Below are positions 43,760 through 55,949 of a stretch of DNA of 56,832 nucleotides, one piece after another. Both the position numbers and the translations under genes were made by a program. The stretch spans positions 5,966 through 62,797 of the forward strand of contig KN834805.1 of the NCBI GenBank assembly GCA_000827265.1. Reading direction: 5' to 3'. Under the pieces are notes generated by a model. It was not told the DNA's origin, did not search any database, and worked only from the letters and a program-made list of their open reading frames with translations. The first letter of the stretch is position 1. Every line of letters begins with the position of its first letter. The stretch is from Collybiopsis luxurians FD-317 M1 (lineage: Eukaryota; Basidiomycota; Agaricomycetes; Agaricales; Omphalotaceae).

Positions 43760-46700
43760 ATGCCTGGTTCCTGCAATTTCCCCTGTGCTATTGAGACATG
43801 TACATTGTCCTTTACTACCAGCTTTGACCTTTGAAAACATATCATGCTGACTTGTGACCCTGCCCATCAGTCATATTTTGAAAATCAATATGCCTCTTTA
43901 AACTTTGATGCTGCTGCAGCTCCTGTTCAGGCTCAGGCCTCATTACATTTTTTGATACCCTCAGTCTCATCTCAAGCCTGCCCCTCTTTTCCAAGTATTG
44001 TCATTGGCAACAATGGCTTTGATAATGATCATGCTGTCAATGCTCTGACTTCATATTCCAATCCAGTTCCAGATAAAACTGGTGCTGATCTGTTAACCAT
44101 TTCCAATGGAGATAGCAAGGTAGATTTGGTTGAAGAAGTCATGGATTCCATCAAGAAGGACCTTGGCCTGATGCACAAAACAGATCTCACTCAGCTTTGG
44201 ACTGATTTTCCTGATTTACCAGATATTCCTCCTGGTCACAAAGATGGACTGTCTTCTTCAGCTACTTGCAGACTTTATGATCCCCCAGAAGAACATGTTG
44301 TTGATTGGAATGAAACTGCTGGGAAAGTCTGTAACTCACAGCCAGAGCCTAACCAACATGAGCGCTGGCAGAAACTCTTCAGTAAAAATACACACTTGGT
44401 TGACAAAAGCTATAAACCATTCTCATCCTGCCTTGACTGGGAGGTATTGCAATAGGCAGCTAGAGCGAAAATCACCCAAGGAGCATTTAACCACCTCCTT
44501 AAAATCCCCAGATGAGGCAGTAATAAATTCACATATCTCCTACAGTTTTGTAACAATTTGCCAGCTCAAAGACCAGCTAGGACTCTCAGTGACTCCCAGT
44601 CTATGTTCAATTTTGTAGACCAGATCCCTGATCAATGTGGCCCCTGGTTCATAAAACACTTGTTGTTCAGAGACCAACCTAATGAATATTTCACTGTTCA
44701 TCACAGGAACCCAGTTGAGGCAATCTGGGGGCTTTGGGGGGATCCTGCATTTGCTGATCTCTTAGTTACAAACCAGGAAAATTTTTTTAGGACAGTGATT
44801 GCTCTTGCAACAGTTAAATATTCCACAAGATGTGGTCAGGTATTATGTGGAATGTCACTCAAGTACATGGATATTGATTGGTCCTTAAACTTTTTCTCAT
44901 CCTCTGGCATACTTAGGACCAGCTTCCAGCTGATGCTACCCTCACTCCTGTCATAATTGCATCAGACAAGATGCAACTGACTTATTTCACTGGGGAGAAA
45001 GCAGCGTATTCTGTATACCTTACCATTGGAAACATACTGAAAGTGTTTCAACAAAAGCCTAACTTGTGGGCTTGCATGCTCATTGCTTACCTTTCTGTCA
45101 ACAAGATGGCCAGAAGTGGACATTCAAAGCAAACATTAAAACTGCAAAATTACAAGCTTTTTCATCATTCAATGGCAGAAGTTCTAGCCCCTCTCAAGGA
45201 AGTGGGACACTCTATGAAAGGTGGTGTTAGAATGGTCAGGGGTAATGGTGAAACACACCTGGTGTGGCCCATCCTTGCAGCCTATGTTGTGGATTATCCT
45301 GAGCAGTGCCTGGTCACTTGCACAAAGTATGGAACATGCCCAAAGTGCTGCCAAAAAGCTAATGATCTTGGTCATACCATGTGTGGCAAGGATCGCACTT
45401 TGAGCTGGACATTAGGAATAATCAAGAAAGCCCAATCTAATGGGAAGAGTCCAAGTGGTGTTCATTCTCTCACTATGGAAGATGACATTGCCGGTGGGAA
45501 CTATACTCCGTTTTGGACAGATTTCCCTTTATGTGATATCCATGACATTATCACTCCTGATGTACTGCATCAGCTGTACCAGGGTGTTTTCAAACACTTA
45601 ATATCTTGGGTACAGGCTGTTATGACTGAAGAAGAGTTTGATTCTCAAGTCCTCTCCCTTCTTCCAGTGTTTGGTGTCTGCCATTTTAAAAATGGTATAT
45701 CTGGGCTCAGCCAGGTAAGTGGTCCAGAAAGGAAAAGCCTTGCAAAAATCTTTCTGGTTTGTCTGGCTGGCAGGGTTGACCCAAAATGTATCATTGCCTG
45801 TCACAGTATTCTGGATTTCATTCATCTGGCACAGTATCCTTCTCATAACAGTACAACTTTGGGATATATGACAACCACACTCCAGTCCTGGCATGATAAC
45901 TGAGGTTTCTTTCTCACATCTGGCATCCAGATGGACTTCAACATTCCAAAATTCCACTCTCTTTTACACTACACTTTGTCTATTTGGTTGCATGGAACAA
46001 CTGACAACTACAATACAGAGACATTCAAGCATCTCTGCATTGATTTTTCCAAAGAGGGTTGGTGAGTGAGTAACAAGAGAGACCATTTTCCCCAGATGGT
46101 CACCTGGCTCTCTGGAAAGGAGAAGATTGAATCCTTCAATTTTTTTATGCAGTGGACATCTGACACTACCTTGGGCTCTGAACCAGAAGATGCGGCAGTT
46201 GAAGTGGATGACCCTGTGATAGTTATTGACAAGAATGATGATAACAAAGTGGTCGCTGCAAAAGGCATTGTATGCGAGGATACTATGGATGTGGATGAAG
46301 GAGCAGACTTGTTCAAGAATGTCATCTGATTGGCCAAGCATGCTCCAGAACCTAAGAAAAGCCTTGCTCAAATCACTGTCATGCACAATGCACTGATGTT
46401 TGTCAATGTCCTGAAACTCTTTCTTAACAATCTTGATCCCAATTGAAAGACCCAAAAGAAAGCATTAGAACTTTCTCTTCTCTTCCAGTCACTGGACATC
46501 TGGCATCAAGTAAAGATCGCACTGTCGAGTCTGTTTGACAATAAGACAGAAACAGAAATGGTGAAGGTGATGCCTGTTTGGAAGGGCTCTACCATTGGCC
46601 AATTTGACACAGTAATAGTATTGGAAGACCAGATGGTGGAGTCAACAGGCGTTACAGGTAAACTCGCACTACTACATAACCTTCTCTGTTTTGTGCTAAC

Positions 46701-46919
46701 ATGCACTGCTCAGGTTGCAGGGTTGGTTGCATACAAGTTATTTTCTGCCTTCCAGAAAAAGTAGGAGGCAAACTGCTCGCCCAGCCATTGCCACCAACAT
46801 GGCCTAGGCAGCCACTTGCTTACATTGAATGGCATTCAAAATTCAAGGACAAGCCTGATTCTGCAACTATGATGTATAGTGTGCAGAAGATGGTAGACTC
46901 CAGGGGATTCCCTTGACAG
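43760..46919 (+). pseudogene. Plavaka-type transposase relic
   Basis: Decayed transposase of the Plavaka group (CACTA-like DNA transposons of basidiomycetes). It starts MPGSCNFPCAIETCTLSFTT, a C2H2-like zinc-finger start, broken by TGA at 43,832 before KHIMLTC. Recognisable blocks follow: RDQPNEYFTVHHRNPVEAIW (about 44,670), MQLTYFTGEKAAYSVYLTIG (44,971), and YGTCPKCCQKANDLGH with DIITPDVLHQLYQGVFKHLI, the family's most conserved part (45,325-45,603). The rest, up to YTGHKHSTMLHACANKPIRR just past 46,919, is broken by several stops. At least three are TGA where CGA (Arg) is expected, the signature of CpG decay. No terminal repeats were located. Confidence 0.8.
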
Positions 46920-47129
46920 TTGACTATTATACTGGTCACAAACATTCAACAATGTTGCATGCTTGTGCCAACAAGCCCATTAGAAGAGGGCCAGGGACTG
47001 TTTTCTGTACTTGACAAGGCTACAAAGTTCATTGTGAACAACTTCCAGAGTCAGTACACATTTAATACCATATATTAACCTTTTGTTGTAATGCCAGCTA
47101 CCTCCTTTACCTACTTAGGCTTCATCCTA

Positions 47130-50100
47130 TAATGTTGATAAGATTTGGATAAGATAGGATAAGATTTTCACACAATAGCAATAAGTTATTGCACATGACT
47201 TAATACTACTTTCATTCCAAGAGACTGAACTGGATGGACTGCTAGAAGTTCTTTTTACAGATGCTGGCTTCTTTAGCTGCTGCAAGTGGATCACTGGACT
47301 CTCAATACCCAGCATTCAATATAGAAGGTGTGAATGTTCAATGAAACTCATTGACTCTGTGCTATCTACTGGATTTCCCCAAACATTGGCCTTTTTCTTT
47401 ACCAGTTGTAGGTGACAGTTCTGTTTGCAGTGATGGTGACTTGATTTCGAGACTGTTCCAAGCATGTTCATAATCTATCTATCAGGAGTAACCAAACTGT
47501 CTGACCAGTTTTCTTGTTTAGTTGACCTTGTTGGGTCATTGGTTTCACAAGTGTGGAGGGACAAATGTGTCTTTGTGACTGATATCAATCGATAAATAGC
47601 AAAATGACTTTCAACTAGTGAAGGGTAAATTCTTCATCTATCTACTAGTAACAGGTATGGCTGAACATCTTTATTTCTTGCAGTGTCATTGGATTTCTCT
47701 AAGTGTCCATACTGAGAGGCTATCTTCTTCAGCTGCTGAAGTGAAGTACTGGACCTGATGTCTAGCATTGCTACTTGCTGTGCCAGTCTCCAAGCACCTC
47801 ATTATTCACACATGATAGCTCAAACCAGCATCCTTTACAGCGGAGGCTGGCTTCTTTGGCTGGTTCAAGTCCACTGTACCGGAGGACTTTGAGTGACCCT
47901 GACTTATTGGTCTTTGGTTAGAGTAGCATTTCTGCAAGATTAGCAGCTATGCAACAAGAGTCCAATATGACTGTTGAGGAGTAAGCAATGTTGGGAAAAC
48001 ACCTTGGAAATTGTCATAGGTACATTAGCTGGTTTTACTCACACAATTATGTATCTGACAAGCCTTGAGTAGACACTATTGAAATTCTGGCTTGTTCATT
48101 CAACCTTAACCTTTGGTGAGGCTTGGTTTGGGCCTAGGCACCCCAGGAGGACAATATGACATCAATCCCAGCAAAAGTAAGAACTCAAACTATCTACCCA
48201 TAATCCATATTTCTGACTGCCCTTTTGTAGCTTGTATTCAACAGGAAGTATACAAATGCCACTGTGCTTTGATCTTGAGAGGCTGGCTTTTTTAGCCAAG
48301 TCAAATCTTGGGTTATTGAGCTCAAAAGTGTCGAGGGGCAAGCAAGATGAATGGAAAGGGGGCTTTGAGACTGCACAAGGTGAATTTCACATCGATATCT
48401 AGTATTAAATACACCTTAACACTTTTGTTTCTTGCAGTCTCATTGGATTTCTCTAACCTTCCAAACCAAGAGGCTGGCTTGTTCAGCTGCTTCAAGTTGA
48501 GTGCTGACTTGATGTCTAGCATTGCCCTTCGATGTGCAAGATTGAAGCCAATCTCTACCATGTGATAGCTCAAGGCACAAATACACTTAGTGGGTCTCTG
48601 TATACTCTGATCATTAGAGACCGGCTTCTTTAGCTAGTTCAAGTTCACTGCTGCAATTGGACAAGCACTTTGACTTCAAGCAATCCTGTACCATCATAGG
48701 TGCAAGCTTGAACTGTCTACTTGTAATCCCTGTAATTTATATCATTGAGCAGCCTTATATAACTCATATTCACCAAGAAGTATATGAATGTCACTATACT
48801 TGATCTCAAGAAGCTGGCTTTTTCAGCCACTTTATCAAGTTGAATTTTGGGTCATTGAATCCAAAAGTGTTGAGGAACAACTTTGTCATTGTAAGTGATA
48901 CAGATGCAATGGGAAATGGCTTCAAGATTGTTGTAGGTTCATTCTTCATTGATATACTAACAACAAATTTGTCTGAACATCTTTACTTCTTGCTATCTCA
49001 TCAGATTTCCTCAAACATCAATACAGAGCACCTGGCTTGTTCAGCTACTTTGTACAGAGTGTTGGTCTTGACATTTGGCATTGCTACACATTGCACAAGT
49101 GTTCAATAACCACATTGCTCAATTTAATGAAGCCCAATTTCTCTCTCATGCGCCAACACAATGAACTAACACATTGGATGAATCTATGTATATTTCAATT
49201 GGCAAAAGGTTGGCTTCTCTAGCTGGTTCAAGCTAGCTGCTACAACCAGATGAGGATCAATAGAGGCTGGCTTCTTTAGCCAGCTCTGGTTACTTCCTGC
49301 AAGTAGATGACAAGACTTTGGAACATCCTGATTCTTCTCATCAGGTCTGCACAGCTGAGGAAGACGTGAGGTCATTGACCAGTGTAGGTAAGAAATCAAA
49401 CTATCTACCTATAATTCATATATTTGACTATTCTTTGTAGCTTGTGTTCACTGGTGAGTATACAAATGTTGCTATACCTTGATTTAAAGAGGCTGGCTTC
49501 TTCAGCTGCTTCACCAAGTTGAATTTCCAGTCATTGAACTTGGAGAGTGTCAAGAAACAAACTTGTCATTGTAAGCGATGCAGATGAATGTGTAAAGGTG
49601 GCTTTGACATTGTCCAAGGTATATTCCACATCAGTATACTAGTAACAAGTTTGCCTGAACACCTTTGTCTCTTGCAGTCTCATCAGATTTCCCTAACCTT
49701 CCATACAGAGAGGCTTATTCAGTTGCTTCAAGTGGAGTGCTGACTTCACATCTGGTATTTCTCCTCAATACACAAGTGTTTAATGGCCACATTGAGAAGC
49801 TAATCTCTTGTGTGCATGACATGAACTCACTTGACAGATCTTTGTATATTTTAATCAACAGAGGCTGGCTTCTTTAGCCAGCTCAGGTTATTTCCTGCCA
49901 GTAAACAACAAGGCTTTGGGTAATCTTGACTTTCTTCATTGGGCCTGAGCAGCTCAGGAAGTCAAGATGACATTGAGACCTGTGTAGGTCAAACTATTTA
50001 CCAGTAAATCTTATCTCTGACCCACCTTTTCAGCCTGTACTTACCACTGGGCATACAAATGTTCCTATATCTCTATCTGAGAAGATGCTTACTTTAATGG

Positions 50101-50760
50101 CTGCATGAAATCAAAGGTTGGGTCATTGGTTTTGAAGGTGTGGAGGGCTGAACCTGTCATTGTCACTGATAGTATAAGTTGCAAAGTGGCTAGCCAAAGG
50201 TAAATTTATCATCCATCTACTAGTGACAAAGAGAATGAATGTCTTTTTCTCTTGTAGTCTCAAGGGTGCTACTCTAAACCTGCATACTGAGAGGCTGGCT
50301 TCTCCAGCTGCTTCATATGGAGTACTGGCCTTTACATCTGGTATTGCAGCTACCTACACCACTTTGCTGCAGGGGCATCCTCTACTGATTGTAGTTCTCC
50401 CATTCGGCAGTATTGAAGGAGAGAACATAATATGCCTTCCATGGAATTATCCACTGAAACAAAGTTGTAGGTGTAGACAAGTGGTGCTCAACAGATGACT
50501 TGGGCAATGAAATTCATTGGAGTCTCACAATCCTGCAAATGCATTAGTATGTGGCTGTCCCTATACTTCAATACTGAGAGGCTGACTTTGATGCACATTA
50601 CTTCAAGTACTGAGCTCCAGTGTTCCATTTGATGTCTTTAGTCTTCAATGACAATGTTCTCCACAGAATCAAAGTAGATGGTTTTAAATCTCACATTTGG
50701 CAATGCTCAAGGGTCAAACACAAATCCTGGTATCCTTCGAGAGGCTGGCATCATTTGCTT
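47130..50760. repeat. Right block of GAGGCTGGCTT repeats
   Basis: About sixteen copies of the GAGGCTGGCTT core with spacing as in the left block. The section 48,175-50,300 is a direct copy of 41,000-42,960 with small insertions. Some copies form good hairpins, such as GCTGGCT-tctt-TAGCCAGC at 49,266 and 49,863. Between cores, TTTCTTGCAG-like acceptors and GTAAG-like donors recur, so the repeats may derive from an exon-intron gene, but no intact protein results. Confidence 0.75.
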
Positions 50761-51258
50761 CTGGTCAGACAGTAGGATTTTACTTCAGTTGAAGTCTTGG
50801 GCAACCAACTTAACTGAGTTCATAACTGGTTATCGATGCTGTCAGACAGGAATTGGTGCAGTGGGCTTTCACATTTGTTTTCTTTTTTTCTTCAATTGGT
50901 TCACATATACCAACTCCCAGATACAACAACTACTATATACTTTGTGTATTCCACCATATCATCTCCAACTCAAAAAGCTCAGGTACTGTCTATGCAGTGC
51001 CTTACTATGAAACAAGTGGCCTGCTGAAGTTAATTTATTCCCTTAGCAGTAGTAGATCTAAAATCCAGTTTTCAGATACTTTCACTTGACATTCTTATGT
51101 AAAGTTATAGTTGATGCTCAATCTGTCACTGTAGTTGCAATGAATGGATTATGACCAAAACTGATTATTCACCTCTATCGTTGAAACTGTTTGAAGATAC
51201 TTTAGACTCAATTTTGTATTATTATGCATTCTGAATCAGGCTATTACCTTGGTTACTG

Positions 51259-51346
51259 GAGGTTTGCCAAGGATATCATCTTTTCCTAGATTACCTGAGG
51301 TTACCTGAGGTTTGCCAAGGATATTATCTTTTCCTCAGTTACCTTC
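51259..51346. repeat. Short direct duplication
   Basis: GAGGTTTGCCAAGGATAT with its flank recurs 48 bases later (51,307). More GGTTACC and CCTCAGG words follow to about 51,385. A small local duplication in noncoding DNA. Confidence 0.6.
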
Positions 51347-51429
51347 AGTGCACAGGTTACCCAGGTTACCTCAGGATATTGCCATATCCTAGTTGACCTA
51401 AAGCTCAGTCTATTTTCTCTGATGCTACA

Positions 51430-53210
51430 TCTACAATATCATCTGTGAATGCTACCTTACCACAGAATTCAGCACAGCAAATGAACATGGAATCTTCAAT
51501 GCAGGTGTCCTCATTTCTGCAGTGGAATGCAGCCTTCCACTCACCAGCATCCTCTTTGAACTTTCCCTCATCTGGAAACTTGGATTATTCTCAGCTGTTC
51601 AGTTTGGATGCACAGTGGAACTTAATGGTTCCATGGCCTGCATCTAGTAATCAGTGGTCGGGTCAAGGAAATGGTGTTCATTCTACTTTCAACAACCAGT
51701 TTGGAAATTATCTGGTATTGTCTTACTTCTGAGGAAATGGGTTGCAGCTGAATGGGATGGGCTCGTATGGGTCATTTCCTTGTGGAAATAACCAGTGGGG
51801 ATTGGGTCAGTATGATCACTATGATCACTACAGGATGGGCGGCAATGGCAGTTGGATGGGAGCCAGTACATGTTCATGCTATTTTATGCTCTCGCAGCTG
51901 TTCCTAACCTCTGTTTACACCTAGCTTTTGCACTGAACACAAACAACAATTTATCTGTTGGTATGAATTCTAACCTTTGGAGCTCCAGCTCTTCTCTTTT
52001 GGCAGGACCAGCACCAGACCAGGCCCTCATTTCTCCTACACCTTCAGTGCCTTTGAACATGGAAACTTTGGTGCCTTTGGATGCAGATGCTCAATCTTTG
52101 GAAGCTCCAGATCTCAATGCTAAAAAAAATCAGTCAGAGAATAGTGAGTCTCTCAAATGAAAATCCCAGGAAATAGACCATCCAGCAGAGGCTGCTGCAG
52201 TCTGACCTGTTCAAGCAAGACATGCTCTGGTATGTGACAATATGATAGCAACTGATCAGGCTTTAAAAAGAAATGCAGGAGAAAGGACACAAGGTGGCAG
52301 AGCTTCTAGGAAGCCTCCTAGCAGAGGTCAAAACAAGGCCCTGGCTGGTTGAAGGGATAGTGAATCAAATTGAGAAGATGACACTTTAGCCTGTGACTTA
52401 GATATATTTTGCTATTGCTGGGAATCTAGAGTTGATGCCACATACAACACATCTTGGTATTCTTGCTATCTTCCTCCTCGCTGTCTCATCTTGTTCATTT
52501 TTTTGTAGTTTTGTCTGCAACATGGTAGTAGTATGCGCAATGCCTTGTGCAATATTCTTGCTATCTTCCTCCTCACTGTTGGCAGAGGAAAAGGAGTTGC
52601 TGTGAGCTGCTCAATTACAGGTGGGGGTTTCACAGCAGGAAGTGGAAGCTATGTTGAATGATGATCTCTCTAATATGCCTACAGTCCCATTGAATCCTGT
52701 GTTGTCATTGGGTCAATCCAAGCAGAAATTGTCATGGATCTGGTACACCGCCTCCAGTTCTGAGATCAAGGAGGATAGCATCAATGCTAGTATGTTATCT
52801 GCATTTATTTGATACATGACATCTAACTTGGTATTAACAGGTCTATGTGTTGAGTGGTGCAAAGTGAGGGCAAGGGCACAACAATCTCAAGAGGAACTCA
52901 TCTTAGTTGATGAGGAAATGTGCCACACAATTGATTTCACATTCCATCAAGCTGAACAGTGGGTCAAGCAGAAAAATCAACAGGAGAATATACCTGATAC
53001 TCTCAGAGATGGTCTTAGGGCTTACTGTGAGGAACAATGCTCTGTCGAGTGAGAGTGTGGTCAGATATGGCTTTCTGAGTGGGCACCAGTCCAGTTGTGA
53101 GCTCAGATTGTTCTCAGTTACATAGACAGGACCATTGCAGAAATTCTGCAGGCTAACCTTGATGTTGAATTAGAAGTCAATGATGAGTTCAAGCTAGGTG
53201 AAGATTAGGA
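51430..53210 (+). pseudogene. KDZ-transposon-associated protein relic
   Basis: The first part (51,445-52,160) is low complexity: Gln, Asn, Ser and Gly-rich, with SLLAGPAPDQALISPTPSVP. Later exons give KLSWIWYTASSSEI (about 52,720), an intron at 52,790-52,840, then SLCVEWCKVRARAQQSQEEL, EEMCHTIDFTFHQAEQW and GLRAYCEEQCSVE. The string KLSWIW, then VEW-K-RARA, then EEM is one I associate with proteins accompanying KDZ (CxC2-type) transposons in basidiomycetes. Stops interrupt the frame at several places (about 52,158, 52,203 and 53,050). An inserted 95-base segment (52,458-52,552) lies in the middle. Confidence 0.5.
52458..52579. repeat. 95-base insertion flanked by 27-base direct repeats
   Basis: TATTCTTGCTATCTTCCTCC is repeated at 52,458 and 52,553 (27 bases, one difference). 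Between them lies the inverted copy of 40,625-40,699. The arrangement suggests an insertion or duplication event within the KDZ relic. Confidence 0.6.
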
Positions 53211-53214
53211 ACTG

Positions 53215-53490
53215 TGTAATTAGATGGACTTTCAATTAGGTGTGTGTGATAAAATGTACTTCATGGACTAGACAATGTGTGTGTGCTAAAATGGAGTTTG
53301 TATTGGGCAGCATGTTAATTAAATGTATTTGGAGTTCTTGTGAAATGACATGTCTTTTGATAAATATGGTGTAGTTAAATGGACTGAGTGTAGTTGAATG
53401 GACTAAGTGTAGTTAAATGGATACAGATATTAGTATCACAAAGTATGAGGTATTGGACATGTGTGGTTAAATGGGCTCAGAGGTCCATGA
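53215..53490. repeat. TTAAATGGAC-type short repeats
   Basis: AGTGTAGTTAAATGGAC and close variants occur several times from 53,380 to 53,430, with looser copies on both sides. The words resemble, in inverted sense, the TCCATTAAA-type words at 38,900-40,290 on the other side of the island. Confidence 0.5.
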
Positions 53491-54829
53491 GTGAATGGAG
53501 CTTTTTGTAAAAGGTGTGTACTGCACTTTGCAAGACTATTTGCAATGCGACAGCCTGGTATATTGGATTTATCAAAGTTAAACTTACTTGTGATAACTTG
53601 TGATAACCATCCTTCTCAATGGGTACTGGTAATCCAGCACTCTTACAATTTGGCCAGTTGTTGGCTGGATCTTTGAGGATGCGAGACTGGTGCTGGCCAT
53701 CACAATGAGGGTTTGTGACTGGACATACTGGCCTGTGGATAGGTAGCTGTGGGCAAATGTAGGTTAGAGGTAGCTTACTCGCAAAGTATCAAAATAGGAA
53801 AAGTTTTGACCTTGACCTTGCAGCAGTGGATTGTTACTGAAGCCAATACCAGGAATGGCTGGACTGGTACAGAAAGAAACAAGCTCCACCAGCCAAACCT
53901 TTGCCATATTAAGAATATTGCAATCAAAGTTGTGCTTGTCCTTGTGTAGTACTAGAGAGATGTGAATCACAGTAACACCACACAGAAGTTGGGAACTTAG
54001 GGGTAAGGTGCTTGAGAGAACCATTGTAACTGAGTTGTAACTGGTAGTAGATTCAGAGAACCTGTCCCTACAACTACAAAATGAGCTCCTTATATACAAA
54101 AACATAACTCTAGATGTGTGAAAGTGGGCAATTGCACTGTGTGCATGGCAGGTACGAGTCCTGAAGGATGGATATTGCATAGAATCCTAGTTCTGTAAAG
54201 TACCTGTGCATTCAAGAACAAAGGAAAGGTCCAAAAATAGAGACTGAAAGAGATGGGAAAAAAATTTTGATGAAATCAAAGAATTGAGAAATAAGTGCTA
54301 TTGACCATCTATGGACAATTCAGTTACTAAAACAGGACTGATACAGCATAAGTGCCTGTGAAAATCTGACCATAAGGACAAGTTTCCTCCATTTCATTCT
54401 GGACTTGTAATATCCATAAGTAGTAACAATGAATCATAGCAAGTCATACACAGGCATAATAAGATAAGATAGTAACATGTGAAAAATAATTCCCATCTTG
54501 TCAGAAAAATTAGTGCTCTATCAGGCATTAAATTACATAGTCTCCAGTGCCTTTTTAAAATGAAATAGCAGCTGCAAAATACCATTTTTTCCCACACTTT
54601 TTACCAAAGTAATAAACAGCATTATTCAAGGGAAAAAAATTCCGAAGAATTCTTGAAAAAATATAACATGTTTCTACACCTATTATGGCAGAAAAATATC
54701 ATACTGCTGGGGGTGTATAGAGGGTCCACCAGAGCCAGGCCAGAATCCTCATATCCTACCCATTCAACCTTGTTAACTCATTCAACTTGGAGTAGGGAAT
54801 TCTTATTCCTGGATTTAGCTCTGTATCTT

Positions 54830-55430
54830 CCAGTGTTGCCACAGTCCAGTCCATGAACCTGGTGAATCCAGTCCAAACCTAAACTGGACCTCAGGTTCAG
54901 GTCCAGTCTGGGAAAACTCCTGGACTGAACCTCAAGGTGCAGTTTGAGGTTCAGCAGGTCTCCGAACCTGTGAACCGGACCTGAATCTCCTGAACCTCCA
55001 ATCCCTGGGGGATGCTGGAAGGTCAGTAATTCTGAAAATTTCAACAGATTTTCAGCTCCCTCTGTACCAAAAAACCAATTTTTAGGGGAAATTCTGTTCT
55101 ACTCCAGTAGTTGCCAGCAGTGCTACCTACAATTGACCAGCTTCTGCGCAAGATGTGACCATCATGTCACATGGTGATGATGTCATCCTTCCAGATCTGG
55201 TATTTTGTGGACTCTGTGGCTATTTCTGACTACATCCTTCAGTAATCCTAGACTAATACAGAAAAAAAACTGCTTATAAATCTAATTTTTGAGGAAAAAA
55301 TGCAAAGAAAAAATTGTTGCTTTGTTAGAGGTTCAAACCTGGTAAACTGGGTCCAAACCTGGACCTGAACTTGAGGTTCAAGGTTCAGCAAAAAGGCCAG
55401 GTTCACAGACTGAACTGAACTATGGCAATG
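54830..55430. repeat. Clustered GGTTCAGGTCCAG palindromic words
   Basis: Words such as GGTTCAGGTCCAG, CTGGACCTCAGG and CTGAACCTC occur in both orientations at 54,830-55,000 and again at 55,325-55,425. They can pair with each other in many ways. The DNA in between is A/T-rich and noncoding. Confidence 0.6.
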
Positions 55431-55949
55431 CTGGTATCTTCAAGTGGCCTGAAATAAATAAGTAGAATATGGCTTTAGTGATAACCTGGTAGATTATACA
55501 ATAGATATCTAATGCCAATGCATGACACTATATAAAACCTTTTTTAATAGCAAACTTGGAAATGCAATTAGGTAAATTAAAGTCCACCAGGCATTCCCTG
55601 AATGCATATTTCTGGTACAATTTAGGGTGTACTGTCTCTTTGCACAAGTTGTTGAAGGTATTGGAACTAGAAAGATTTGTATAAAGGAGTAAAATCAACA
55701 CCAGAAAGTCACACACCCTCTATTCAGTATGAAAGCAGAAAGGAAAAACAGGAACAGTAGGTGGTTTGTAAGAGTGATGCAACTTGACTTACAATCTAGG
55801 TAATTTGAAAAATGAATGGCTGATTACTAGTGAGTACAGGTATAAGTGGTAGTATGACTTACTTCCTGTTCAATTGATAAATAATTTGAGCATTGTAAGG
55901 AAAAAGGATAAGTGTAACTTGGCACTGCTTACTAGCAACTAAGCAGACA

